From Paraphoma chrysanthemicola (lineage: Eukaryota; Ascomycota; Dothideomycetes; Pleosporales; Phaeosphaeriaceae), in NCBI GenBank assembly GCA_020744225.1, contig JAGMWG010000005.1:1922001-1986000 (forward strand): a stretch of DNA of 64,000 nucleotides, given 5' to 3'. Under the pieces are notes generated by a model. It worked only from the letters and a program-made list of their open reading frames with translations. It was not told the origin of the DNA and did no database searches. Shown one piece after another: positions 44,780-56,531 of this stretch; the first letter of the stretch is position 1; each line of letters begins with the position of its first letter. Made by a program: the position numbers and the translations under genes.

Positions 44780-47304
44780 ATGGACACTGAAGATGGGCAG
44801 ATCTTCATAAGGGTACGACAGGTGGATCAGCCGCTCGGTAGAGACGCTGTACTGACACGTGCTAGAACCTGGCCTACTTTGTTCGCACCCACGAGAAAGC
44901 CCTTGCAAATGCGCTCCAGCTGCAGCGGCGAGGGTCGACAAATGGCCCGGCCACCACTGCATCTCCATCGTCGCCCACGGGCCCATCGAGTCCTCCCTCC
45001 TCGTCCTCAAGCGTCTGGGCCGCTGCCTTGTCTCTTCCGTCTTTGACCTTCACGTCGCAAGCGATCAAGCCAGCGAAGCTCACATTGACGCCCCACCACC
45101 TCTTCTATCTGCTCTCGCGGTTCGAAGACCTAGGCATACCCGTGGGGCCTATGAATGTGCGCTTGGAGAATATTCACACCGATGCGTCGCCTGCCAATTA
45201 CGTCTCATTCCTGAGCAATGCCCAACGCAACAAGCAGAAGTCTTCTGACCGGGATTCTATACATTCAGTGTCAAGCGTGCGCAGCGTGATGTCTGGCATG
45301 TCCTCACTTTGGTCGTCTCTCCGCATGGGATCCAACAGCGCTGCCAAGGCTGAGAGACAAAAAGTGCAGATCCAGGAGGACCTTCGATACTTGTACTCAG
45401 CCTTCACCAAGATCCCCTGTTTGCGACTGGCGCCAGACCACAAAGCTCGACTGATTGCAGGCTACGAGGAATTCCCGTTCGACACTGCTGTACCTTTGTT
45501 CGCATTCAAGAACGTCACCGCCTTGGAGATCTACGACATCGACTTCCGACAGTTCTACGGTTGGGATCGTCTGGCGGAGAATCTGCGCAGTCTGACCGTG
45601 AAGCGCGCAGGCGTCGACGATCCAGCTGATCTCATCATCAACATTGTGCTCGACGACATTGACAAGCGTCGGAGGAGATCCGCCAAAGCACCTACCTCGC
45701 CGTCGACTCCCTGGACAGCTGCCAGCCCTGTTCCTAAGCATGCACAGCTTGCTAGGTCCGAGTCTCCGCCACTGTCTCCACCGGGCGCTGGCAAGCAAAG
45801 CACGAGCCCGAGAGGTGTAGCGGTTGGACGCGAATCAACTACGAGAGGCTCGGCTGCGCAACGTCAGCGAAGCACATCTCCAACCCGACCGCCAAGCTCT
45901 CGTCACGGCTCAACTCACGTCTACGGCAGGACGAGCACGCCAAACATTCGCAGGTCTTCGGGCAGCTCAGGCTCTAGCGTGCGCTCCACCACTCCGCGTG
46001 GAAGTTCATCCAACCTTCTCTCCATGGGCTGGTTCCCAACGACTAAATGGAGATTCCTCAGGCATCTGAGTCTTGCTGACAACGCGCTCACACATATCAC
46101 CGCTACTAGTCTTGCACCATTGGCCAACACGTTGCAATCGCTTGATCTTTCTACCAACCTCTTCACTGAGATACCAGACAGTCTAGCTTCACTCACTTGT
46201 CTACGTGCCCTGAATCTCTCCAATTGCATGATCGAAAGTCTGCACTCTTTAGGTCGCAATCCACTGCCAGCCATCACAACACTCAACCTGCGTTCGAATA
46301 GACTGAATTCACTTGCCGGTGTGGAACGCTTGCTCTCTCTTGAGCGCGTAGACTTCAGAGACAACAAACTCACCGACCCAACCGAAGTGGCAAGGCTTAC
46401 CGGCGTACCCGATATTGCTGAGATCTATGTCCACCGCAATCCCTTCTGCAAGACCCACCCGGCTTACCGCGTCACCATCTTCAACCTCTTCCGCAAGACG
46501 CCAGGATATAGCGACGATGTCGTAATTGATGCAACTGGACCAAGTGCGAGCGAGAAGAAGCAACTCGTTGACCGCGCACCGGAAGTGCCCGGAGTTCCCG
46601 TGGTCCGGCCACCCCCTGAAGACGATATGGCTCCTCCGCCGCATGTTCCCCCAAAGGTAGTGAAGGCAATTGACAATCCGCCTGAAGGACCTGAGGCGAT
46701 CAAGCGCACTGGTTCCTTGCATCGCGCCAAGAGCAGCCGAAGTGGTCAGGATTCCCAGAAAAAGAAGAAGGGACCCAAGCGCCGGATTGTTGAGCTTTCG
46801 CAAGCTGAGCTTACCCAACGGTCATCACAATCTGGACTGGCGAGCATCGCATACGATGACATGCCCACCGGTCAGGCTCCTAGGATTCTGAAGCCAGCGG
46901 CTGAGATCAAAGCCAAGGATACGCCTCGTTTCGAAGAGCCCAAGGACGGTCAGGTCTCAGGTGATCCAACGAAGAAGAGTAAACAAGACGACCGGGCTGT
47001 AACGGATAATACACATACCATACATCAGCAACTACCACCTATTGATACGACGACGGCAAGCAAATCGCCAGATCCGCAGTCAGAAGAGTTCGATGTTAGC
47101 AATGATCTCTATAAGAAGAAAATCGAAGCACTGAGGCAAGACTTTGGCAACACATGGCTGAGTGCCTTGGGTGACGATAGTTGGGATGCTACATCGGTGA
47201 CCAGCTTTCCTTCTGAACGTGGCTACAGCTCTCCCACCATCCGCCCTACCCTGCCCAGGACACCAAGCCAAGGGATTGTTTCTGGAGGTCGTACTCTCGG
47301 ATAA
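44780..47304 (+). CDS. Leucine-rich-repeat protein, cytosolic
   Basis: Two exons, join(44780..44812,44866..47304), give 823 aa. The first coding exon has 11 codons (MDTEDGQIFIR). The 53-base intron has a GTACGA donor and a GCTAG acceptor. The joined protein continues NLAYFVRTHEKALANAL. A Ser/Pro-rich linker (about 70-110) and a conserved block (FDTAVPLFAFKNVTALEIYDIDFRQ) precede a second Ser/Arg-rich linker. About six LRR units follow at 335-470 (LRHLSLADNALTHI, LQSLDLSTNLFTEIP, LRALNLSNCMIESL, ITTLNLRSNRLNSL, LERVDFRDNKLTDP), closed by an LRR cap (YVHRNPFCKTHPAYR). The C-terminal third is basic (KKKKGPKRR) and disordered. It is a conserved filamentous-fungal protein of unknown role. The next gene downstream is PP1, some of whose regulators are LRR proteins. 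Confidence 0.88.
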
Positions 47305-49279
47305 ATCATGCCACCAACCCTCTCTATTTGCGATACCCAAAAGATTTGTTTTCTTCTACCAGCGCTTTTCTCCAAGCGTTCATTTCGACCACCTTCGATA
47401 TCATGTTGGCGTCTTCTTCTTTGTGTTTATGCAAGGAGTTTGGAGAATTTTGGGACGCGAGCGCAGGGTATAATCCGCTCGTTGCACTCTCACGATTCTA
47501 ATTTTGTTCCATGTTTCTTTTCAGTATTGGCGGCATTTCTGCATCTTCTCAAAAGGTGGCTGTGCTTGCATTTCCGTGTTCCTGGTTCTCGTCTGCGAAT
47601 ATTTGTATCATATTCATACCTCGGCGTCTCGATTCGACTCTGGATGGTTTTAGCGACGACACGACGGCCTCGATTCTCCGCTTCACATGCGTCTCCTTGC
47701 GGCGAACGGCTCAAGATAGAAGACGACGGGGCGTTAGTTCATTTCTTTGCATAATGAGAAGTGTCAGGTACGATCTTGGTAGATGTTCGCATCAATGTGA
47801 AGACGATGTTGCGTTCGATAGTGCGCGACGAATGCTGCAGTGATGTCCTGTCCGTGCCCGTGGGCGTCTTTATATTTCAGACTCTCGCCAGGGCCAGGAT
47901 AGTATCGTGCCCACGTGACGCCCACTTCACAGCGAGCGGCTGTACGCGGAACAATGTGACTCGCCACGAATCAGCGCATCAGCAACGTTGACTTTCCCCT
48001 TTCCCAGACCGCGCGCAAAAGGCTGGAGCGGGGCTGTGCATGGCATGGCGCATGAGAGTCGCATGGAACGTCCCGTACTCCCAGTGTTTGATGCCGACGC
48101 CCGAGCCTAGAACGGAACCATACGGCCAGCAGTCGTTAACTGCCCTGAAGAAGTATGTTTGCGCAAGAGAGAGGGGCCTGGTGGTGGAAGACACTGTAGA
48201 GCCAAGGCAGGCGCCAGGAAGAAGAGCTAATGTGATTGCTAATGGAGCCAGTGGCCGAGCAAGAATAGCGACACTGGGTTGAGCCGAGTGGTTTACGATG
48301 GCGAGGATACGCTGAGCTCCAGGATGACAGTCGGCTTACTAGCGCATGGCAGCTTTGCCATGGACTGCAGTCTAGCGTGCAAGACCTGCTCCTCAGGTGG
48401 TGCCTGGAAACCGTTCATTGCCCTCTTGCGCCTCTGCCTGTCGACCTTTTCACTGCTGCACAGACTACAGCAATTACTGGCGTGCCTAACAGACGTCGGG
48501 CTCTTTACGCGCGTTTCAACCGGGCCACACTAGCTCGTAACAACTAGCGCCAAGCTCTTGCCCTCTACGTCCATGCCACAAAACTCAAAGCGCTCCGACT
48601 CTCTGACAGCAACACGACTTGCCTTGCCCTCTTGAACCACCAGCACGCCCGCGCTCCCGTTCCACTGTGCCTTGCAGCCTCGAGTAGTCTATCCACGCTC
48701 GTCTTGTGCCCCACCACGCAGCCTGCCAGCCCCGTCCCCGCCAGGCGGTGAAGTCACTCTCAGCATCCCACTCGAAAGGCTCCGGCCACAACAACGCCTC
48801 GCGCCCCGCTCTCCTCGCGCCCCCATCTGCCCCCGCGCAGCCCGCACAGGTACCTTTCGAGCAGCGTGCACAATTGACACAGCGCATCCAGCCAGCCGTC
48901 GCACCACCCGTCGCGTCATCGCAGCATCGCCGCCAGGCATCTCTGAGGGGCTTTGAGCCATACTTCCGCCAGCGAAGACCGCCGCCTTCCTGCAAGCCCG
49001 CCCGTTCCGACTCATTGAAATCAGAGGTACGTTATGCTGCCCGCGTCTAGCACCGTGTTTTGCGCGCTGTGTAGCAGCTGCCGCCGGCAGATTGGTGCCG
49101 GCAGCGTGGCAGGCGCTGCGTCACTCAAATCAGTCCATCGCCAATCCAGATCACAACGGCTAACACGAAGCGCAGAGGGGACAAGTTTTGCAGAGCGACG
49201 CGCCTCCCTCCTTACCCTGCCCGCGCGAGGTTCTCCCTTGCTCCCACCCGTACACACGCGCCCGTAGCCAGAAACAGCT
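47305..49279. other. Intergenic, 2.0 kb, with long PP1 leader
   Basis: Holds the LRR gene's 3' flank and the PP1 promoter. From about 48560 to 49279 the plus strand is strongly C-rich and Pro/Ala-like in all frames, as in a long fungal 5' leader. A GAG/GTACGT donor-like site at 49025-49030 may mark an intron in that leader. Confidence 0.35.
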
Positions 49280-50442
49280 ATGGCAGAAAACGAGGTCGAT
49301 CTCGACTCTATCATAGATAGGCTCCTCGAAGTCAGAGGCAGCAGACCCGGCAAGCAGGTGCAGCTGCTCGAAACCGAGATCCGTTATCTATGTACCAAGG
49401 CACGCGAGATCTTCATCTCACAGCCAATTCTGCTCGAGCTTGAGGCGCCCATAAAGGTTTGTCACTCGCGCCTATTTTTGCAGGCCCCGCCAATACTCGG
49501 GACATCATTTGCTAATGCATCATTTTTTATTAGATCTGCGGTGATATCCACGGCCAGTACTACGATCTACTCCGTCTCTTCGAGTATGGCGGATTCCCAC
49601 CGGAGGCAAACTACCTCTTCCTGGGTGACTACGTCGACCGCGGCAAGCAATCTCTCGAGACCATTTGCCTGCTCCTCGCATACAAGATCAAGTACCCCGA
49701 GAACTTCTTTGTGCTCCGCGGCAACCACGAATGCGCTTCCATCAACCGCATCTACGGTTTCTACGATGAGTGCAAACGAAGGTACAACATCAAGCTGTGG
49801 AAGACCTTTACCGACTGCTTCAACTGCCTCCCCATTGCCGCCATCATCGACGAGAAGATCTTCACAATGCACGGCGGTCTCAGCCCTGATCTGAACTCGA
49901 TGGAGCAAATCCGACGTGTGATGCGACCAACAGACGTGAGTATACGCGGGCACGGCCCTATTTTGTCGCCTTCAAAACTTTGAGCAGACGCTGACGTATC
50001 CAGATTCCCGACTGCGGACTGCTTTGCGATCTGCTGTGGTCTGATCCCGATAAGGACATCACGGGCTGGAGTGAGAATGACAGAGGTGTCAGCTTTACAT
50101 TCGGTCCAGACGTGGTATCCCGCTTCCTGCAAAAGCACGATATGGACCTTATCTGTCGTGCGCATCAGGTCGTGGAAGACGGCTACGAGTTTTTCTCTAA
50201 GCGCCAGCTGGTGACACTGTTCAGCGCGCCCAATTACTGTGGTGAATTTGACAACGCAGGAGCAATGATGAGCGTCGATGAGAGCTTGCTCTGCTCTTTC
50301 CAGGTATGGTGACTGCGTGCTCTCTGAAAGCCATGTACTAATGAAATCACTCCAGATCTTGAAACCCGCAGAGAAGAAACAAAAGTACGTCCCCAAACTT
50401 GGCGGCAGCAGACCCACGTCTCCTGGCAACAAGAAGCCTTAG
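49280..50442 (+). CDS. GLC7: Serine/threonine protein phosphatase PP1 catalytic subunit
   Basis: Four exons, join(49280..49456,49534..49935,50004..50303,50356..50442), give 321 aa. All junctions are phase 0. The metal-binding and catalytic motifs are intact: GDIHGQ (62-67), GDYVDRGK (90-97), RGNHE (121-125), then TMHGGLSPDL, GWSENDRGVS, ICRAHQVVEDGYEF and SAPNYCGEFDNAGAMM. The last motif carries the beta12-beta13 loop (Tyr, Cys). The tail, RPTSPGNKKP, includes the Thr-Pro site that cyclin-dependent kinase phosphorylates in PP1. This is the single essential PP1 of fungi (Glc7, BimG, Dis2), acting with many regulators in mitosis, glycogen metabolism and transcription. Confidence 0.97.
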
Positions 50443-52253
50443 AGCAGTCACTCTTTCCCACATTCCGAATATATACGAACTTCTTTGCAGCAGGTTTGGG
50501 CGCCGTTAGACGACGGCACATCGTCAAGCCCTTCACGAGTCCGATACCGAACCAACTTTGCGACCTCGAGCCACGGCCTACCCTTACATCGTTTATCTAC
50601 CCTCGACGACCCAGACACCTTCGACATGTATACACAAATCAATTCTCTGCTTTTTCGTTCTGCCAGTGACGCTGCGCGGCCATGTAACGACTGCCACGAC
50701 CGCGCTTCTTGATTGGCCCACCTGATGAGTCGATATGGACTGACGCGCTACATGTCACCTCTCGTAGTCGCCGGCGAGACATGAGGTGCCAGAGTCGCGC
50801 GCAGCACCCTTGTCAAATCTTCAGGTTGCTAAAAAGAAAGGAAAACAAGACACGACTTATGGCTCGGCTACGACTCACGGTTGTTACACATCTACAATAG
50901 CATTCTCGAAACGTCGGTTCTGGGTGCGGGTTGCGGGGTATGGAGCGTCTAGAGTTTCTACGATCGGGCTTCCAAAGTTGTCTCGATCCTTGGTCTTTGT
51001 GAGCGGGCCTTTCTGCCCTCCGGGTCATGGTGGGCGGCTATCACCTGATAATGTCTGTCATTTCTTTTGTTGCGTTCCACGAGCAGTACTAGGGGATGTA
51101 AGCTATGGAAAGTCGTTTTGCAACCAGTGACCAAATGTGCTTCGATTTTGCTGTGCCAGATCTTTTGACGAGTGCGTAGCCACGTCTTTGCAAGTCTCGA
51201 CCTGGTGCACCGTTGTTTTAGTGGCGCTGTGTCCCCCTGAGTCCGTGATGTCCAGGTTCCCTAGCCGTGATCACCATCGCGTCTTGCATTGCTACAGCGA
51301 CCCTTTTCTTGTCAACGATGATCTGCGCCCAGGATCATCGCACACTGAGCATGACAGGTCACAGGGCGATCTCAGTATGTCCAGCAAACGCTCAGAATCA
51401 TCGTGTCCTGCTACGATGCGAATCTTTGTCTAGCCAGACACGGCCGTACGTCATGGGCAACGTCGAGCCCAAAGTTGTGCCAGCTGCTCAAGGCAATTGA
51501 AGCGGGATGATGTCAGTGGTGTTTCGATTGCCATGCACGACTGAGGAGAGGATCGCTGGTCGATATTGTACGCGAGAATGCAAGGGATGAAGGCGAGAAT
51601 GCACCATTTGATGCTGTGCGCAGTCTGCATGCAGTGCGTGTCTGGAACGCCCGAAGCTGGATCTCGCGTGGCTTGTGATGCAGACGGCGGTTCCGGGTCC
51701 AGACAGCCTCGTTTGGCGTCGTTGGCAATGGGGCTCAGTCATCGTGGCCCAGCCGCTATGACGGATGCGTAAACGCCGTCCAGAGATCCGGTCCATCCAG
51801 CGCCATAACCCACACCTTCCCGTCTGGTGAGCGATTCCCGCGTCACTTGCTCTTCGTCCCTCCGCCCTCGTCCCTCTGACAACACTTGTCGCGATTGCGC
51901 ATTGCTGTTGACCCCGTGACCCCAATGTTATCGCTGCCGTAGTCGGTCGACATCGCTTGTCGTCACTCCTTGTCGTACCCCGTCCACCGAACCGCCCCCG
52001 ATCAGGCGCCGCAGCACTTGGCCGCCGGTCGTGAAGTGCGTCCCGGAGAGGAAGGTCGCGATAGGCCATATTTGAGCACGCTTCAATATGGCGGAATTTG
52101 CGTACGTCACGATTCTGTTGGGGAAGGCGCATCGCTAAACGGCGTTCCTTCTACCACGGGCCAACCCAGGCACACCTCACCTAACACTTACTTACCGCTC
52201 ACAGGTTCATAACCCACAGCACCGCCCCGTGGGTCAATCACGGGACCGGCACC
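50443..52253. other. Intergenic, 1.8 kb
   Basis: Holds the PP1 3' flank and the Sec2-like promoter. Long minus-strand frames here (for example 51488-52132) are Arg-rich with no family pattern and look like chance. A possible first coding exon for the Sec2-like gene lies at 52088-52101. Confidence 0.35.
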
Positions 52254-54364
52254 ATGACGCCCTCCCGCCTGCGCTCTCTGTCGCCCATGCCGAAGGAGGT
52301 CACCAGGTCCATTTCGACGCCTCAGCTGTCCAGAGTCGCCCAGTCTCAGACAGAAAGCGAAGGCATGAACACCATCCCCGACCCGCGCTCAGCTACACCT
52401 CAGCCATCCATCTCACGACAGCCCTCCAACGATTCGCAACAGCCCGATCTCGGCCAGGAGGTCTCCATGCTGAGCACGAAGCTCATAAACGCCATCAACC
52501 ACTCGACCATGCTCGACGACTCATTGCAGCAGACCAGGCATGAGCTAGAAGCTGCAAAGGAACAGCTGGCACGACTCGAGGCCAAGGTGCAGGAACACGA
52601 GGAGAAGGTGTCGCAGGGTCTTTTGGTCGAGAAGGTCGTGTACGACAAGATGGAGAAGCAGTACATTGCAGACCTGCAGGAAGAGTGGAGCCGAAGGACC
52701 GCTGCCGAAGCCGCAAAACGGAAGATCGATAGCGAGATTGAGACGCTGACATCTGCCTTGTTCGAGGAGGCTAATGTGGTGAGTGCAAATCCGTGTGCCA
52801 GGGAAACTACGCTAATCAGCAACAGATGGTCGCAGCTGCACGAAAGGAGACCGAAGCATCAGAGAAGCGCGGAGAGCACTTCAAGCAACAGATTGCGGAT
52901 GCCGAAGTGCTGCAACACTCCCTCCAGGAACAGCTCCAGGACCTCAAGAGCGTAGTCGAGAAGATGAGCTCGCAGAGCGACGACACAGAGAGCAACGCTC
53001 TTGCGACCACGACTGCCCCTTCAACGCCTGGTGTCACACCAGCAGACAAGATGAGCAAGCTGCTCGAGGCGGTGAATCTAACGCCCAACACACCAGGCAC
53101 GGACTCGTTCAGCCCGGAGCACCCTCTTCACTTTTCGCACCTGATCCAGCCCGTTTTACGATCTGACCTCGCAGCCTTCACGGAGTTTCAGGACATGCTT
53201 AAGATCAGCAATCGCTCCTCAGCACCCGCGAGTCGTGTCTCCAGCGGCAGCTATGGCAGCCTCAATGTGCTCGGTCTTGGCTCGCTCACGAACAACTCAA
53301 CAAGCTCACTCCCAGGTGCCATCAAGTCGCCCTCTTCTGCAGGCAACAACTCGCCACGTGAGTCGTTGGGTGGCATTGGCATGCCCAATCTGAAGGACGA
53401 GAAATTCTACAAGCGAGCTCTAGTGGAGGACATCGAGCCAACACTCCGTCTGGACATTGCCCCAGGACTCTCGTGGATGGCACGACGCACGGTACTGAAC
53501 AGCATCACAGCAGGATCCTTGGTCGTCGAGCCCAACCCAACCGTCACGTCGAGGTTCCGCACTCCAGTCTTTCCCTGCTCATTATGTGGCGAAGCTAGAA
53601 AAGGCGACCATTATGCTAGGAAATACAGATTCAAGCCCGCCGACACGGAGGAGTCGCAACGTTATCCCCTGTGTGACTGGTGTCTTGGACGAGTGCGAGC
53701 AACGTGCGACTACATTGGCTTTCTGAGGATGGTTGCTGCAGGTCATTGGCGTGCCGAAACCGAGGATGAGAAGAAGTCTGCTTGGGAAGAAAGCGTGCGA
53801 CTACGCGAACGTATGTTTTGGACCCGAGTTGGTGGCGGCGTTGTACCATCTTTCCTCCCACTTCGCGACAGCCCTAGCAGCCCGACGTTCCCCAATGGAG
53901 GGCCAGTCTCCGATATTGAGAGACGAAGCGAGGAGGGCGAAGTTGTGATCGAGCCAGTGGACATTTCGGTCGATGGCCCTGTCGCCGACCGTAAGAGCGA
54001 GGACGATCCATTTCGGTCAAAGGAAGAGGACAAGGTCAAGAGAGTGTCTATTGGCAACACGGTCATCTCCAGCGATAGAGACAGCACGCAAACGCTCACG
54101 CAAGATGAGGAGAAGAAGATTGAGGAGCAAGCAGAAGAGCAACTCCACACTGAAGTCCAGAAGGCCATGGACGCAAAGAAGGAGACTGCACCTCAACCAG
54201 CCGACGAGCAGCCACAGCCGCCGCTGGTGGAGAAGGAGAAGCCAAAGTTCATGGACAAGCCGCTCTTGGAACGTCAACGATCGACTTCAAATCCTCCGAT
54301 ACTGCCACCTAGACGCAAGGACGACAGGTTGAGCTTGCAGATACCTGGTTCCTTTGACGCTTAG
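52254..54364 (+). CDS. SEC2: Sec2-type Rab guanine-nucleotide exchange factor (Rabin8/Sec2 family)
   Basis: Two exons, join(52254..52778,52826..54364), give 687 aa. A phase-0 intron (GTGAGT..AACAG) falls inside the conserved helix at LFEEANV/MVAAARKE. After a Ser/Pro-rich start, residues about 70-235 form one long coiled coil, the Sec2 domain that opens Sec4/Rab8. A conserved block at about 385-500 includes CSLCGEARKGDHYARKY and YPLCDWCLGRVRATCDY, a four-Cys set that may bind metal. The C-terminus is acidic and disordered. Sec2 drives polarised exocytosis to bud or hyphal tips. An alternative start at 52088 would add 21 residues through a 14-base exon joined at 52205. Confidence 0.92.
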
Positions 54365-55089
54365 AGTCGGACACGGGACTTGGGACGACGACATTTCTTA
54401 CGCATCATCATCATTATCAGCACTCTGGCAACCACATGGACTGGCGGGTCTTTGAAACATTATACCTCGACATCATCTTTACAGCTATCACTTATTCCAG
54501 CATTGCTTGCACGGCGTTTTTCCAAAATAGGCACGTTACCAGATGTTGTTGTTGGCGTAGGCGCGGGTAGATACCAGGAGTAAATTTGACTTTCTGTTTT
54601 AGGCTTTCGCAACACGGTGGTGCCGGGATGAACGGAGGAGGCAGGAGTTCTATGGACAGAGCTTGCTTGGTAATGTGTAGTATAGTATTTCAGCATGGCG
54701 TTTTTATCTGCACATATAGCGCTTGGGAGGGAGACGTGGTGGAGAGAAATGGTGAGGGGGTTGAAGTGGAATGAAATGGGGTATCATCGTTACAAAGCGT
54801 ATACCTGCTTCTGACTATCTGCGTGTGTGATGTTGTGCTGCTTCCATCTTGCTTTTACTAGCCCGTTATGCTGCGTTTGTGCCCTTTCTTGCACTTGCGC
54901 ATACGTGATGTTCTTTCCACGCTGCTACGCTATAACGTGGTGTATCCTCCGCGCTGGATTGCAATATATCTGACCCTTCAACGCAGAGCTCAAGCCTCTT
55001 TCAAGGTAAGATCATCATGATCCTGCCCGCTCAATGTAATCTAATCCGGTCATCTCACTGCCCTTCTCAAAAGCCCATTATACTCTCCT
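54365..55089. other. Convergent intergenic region, 725 bases
   Basis: Lies between the Sec2-like and C1D-like stop codons, so it should contain both 3' ends. No gene seen. Confidence 0.4.
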
Positions 55090-56142
55090 TCACTTGGCTT
55101 TCTTCCCCTTGCCCTTCCCCTTCTTCGCCTTCTCAGCCGGTAACGATCCATCCACCAAGCCCTTGAACGTCTCACTACGCGTCTTTGGCGCGCGTGCGGA
55201 GGGCGGAGAATCTGTTTGTGCTGCTGCTGCTGGTGCTTCTTCCGTCTCGTCTGCGGTGGATTTGCTCTTTCTGCTGCGTGTTGTGCGCTTTGTAGGGAGG
55301 GGTTGTGAGGGTGTAGACGGATCGGTAGCATCGTTTTGATCGTCTGCGGGGTCGATTTCTGTTTCGACGCCCGCTTCTGCTTGTGCTGCTGCTTTGGCGG
55401 CTTTTTTCTTCTGGTTCTTCTTTTTAAAGGGCTGTCTTTTTGGTTTCTTCGAGGTAGACGGCGGTGATGCTGCGGGTGAGGCCTCTGTGGAGTCGATGTC
55501 CATGGGTTCTGGCTCTGTAACGCGTGGTTTCTTTGCGTCTGGTTCTTCGACTGCGGGCTCGGCGTCGGGTTCTTCTCGGCCTTCTAGGATCGCATCGTCG
55601 TCTTGCTCTGGTTGTGAGTCTTCGACTTCCTCCACTGCCCTCTTTTGTGGTGTGACAGTTGCGGCTTTAGCCTCGCCGTTGTCATCGAACTTCTTGTTGA
55701 TTTGTCGCGCCTTCAATTGTGCCCTTGCCTTCTCCTTCGCCATGCGCTCGGCGCGCTCGAGGTCGTACTTGTCGTTGCCAGCAAGTCCATGCCTTATGAA
55801 TCTTGCTGCTGCACCCACGTCTAACTTGGCTTTTGGCGCAGCGGGTGCCGTCATCCTTTCTTCTGCTTGCTTGATCTTGGCGAAATATCCCTTCAATCGC
55901 GCAAGTTCTTTGAAAATGGCATGTTCTTTCGCGTTCACGCCCGAGGCTTGTAGACTGGAGTAAAGGAGCGATTCGACAGAGTATGCGGCGAGGACGTAGA
56001 GCTTCGCTTTGTCGAGGAGGGGTAGCGAGGATGCGGTTGTGGAGAGCGATTTATCAAGAAGAGGTGAGAGCGTCTCAGAGAGCTCGTCAATGTTGACTTC
56101 GAGGTCTTCGACCAGGTCGGGGAGGTCGGTTTGCGGGTCCAT
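55090..56142 (-). CDS. LRP1: C1D/Lrp1 (Rrp47) nuclear exosome cofactor
   Basis: A single exon of 350 aa from the ATG at 56142; an in-frame ATG at 56196 would add 18 residues that do not look conserved. The Sas10/C1D domain fills about 1-100: VEDLEVNIDELSETLSPLL, then LLDKAKLYVLAAYSVESLLYSSL and GVNAKEHAIFKELARLKGYFAKIKQAE. Yeast Lrp1/Rrp47 binds Rrp6 and helps the nuclear exosome process snoRNA and 5.8S rRNA ends. The tail is long, acidic in the middle and Lys-rich at the end (KKAKKGKGKGKKAK), longer than in yeast (184 aa). Basic blocks may give nuclear location and RNA binding. The gene diverges from the ketopantoate-reductase-like gene. Confidence 0.9.
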   Translation of the reverse strand: MDPQTDLPDLVEDLEVNIDELSETLSPLLDKSLSTTASSLPLLDKAKLYVLAAYSVESLLYSSLQASGVNAKEHAIFKELARLKGYFAKIKQAEERMTAPAAPKAKLDVGAAARFIRHGLAGNDKYDLERAERMAKEKARAQLKARQINKKFDDNGEAKAATVTPQKRAVEEVEDSQPEQDDDAILEGREEPDAEPAVEEPDAKKPRVTEPEPMDIDSTEASPAASPPSTSKKPKRQPFKKKNQKKKAAKAAAQAEAGVETEIDPADDQNDATDPSTPSQPLPTKRTTRSRKSKSTADETEEAPAAAAQTDSPPSARAPKTRSETFKGLVDGSLPAEKAKKGKGKGKKAK

Positions 56143-56531
56143 AGTCACGGCACTATGAATTAGAATGTTTGCAGGTCTCCTCGCATACGCGCACATAAAC
56201 GAGTGTGAATGTTGGTGTTGCGCAGGGAAAGAACGAATGTCGCGGTTTACAAAATGTTGCGGACCGAGCGTTTTCCCGCTCTTAGCTCCGCATCAAACCT
56301 CCGAATGCCTCATGCCGTCATTCACTCACAGCGCAAAGGTTCCAGCACTCTCTGACTTTGTCGCATCTCGTGTCGCTATACATGTGATACTTCACGCAAG
56401 CCAAGCTGTCTCTCCTATCAGCCTCAGCCCACATATTCAGGCTTCGGCCTCGGATACCGCACATACGCCTTCGATGCAGCTCCGGTAGCCATTGGGCGAG
56501 CCGGGTGGCTTACAACCGAACACGGAGCTTC
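56143..56531. promoter_or_regulatory. Divergent promoter, Lrp1 / ketopantoate reductase-like
   Basis: 389 bases separate the two start codons. No clear motif; TATA-like boxes not evident. Confidence 0.4.

Noticed and set aside
48585..49050. Overlapping long frames on both strands upstream of PP1
   Set aside because: All six frames look alike (Ala/Arg/Pro-rich). This fits a C-rich 5' leader better than a gene.
51488..52132. Minus-strand frame of 214 codons
   Set aside because: Arg/His/Ser-rich with no domain and no matching splice partners; typical of a chance frame in GC-rich DNA.
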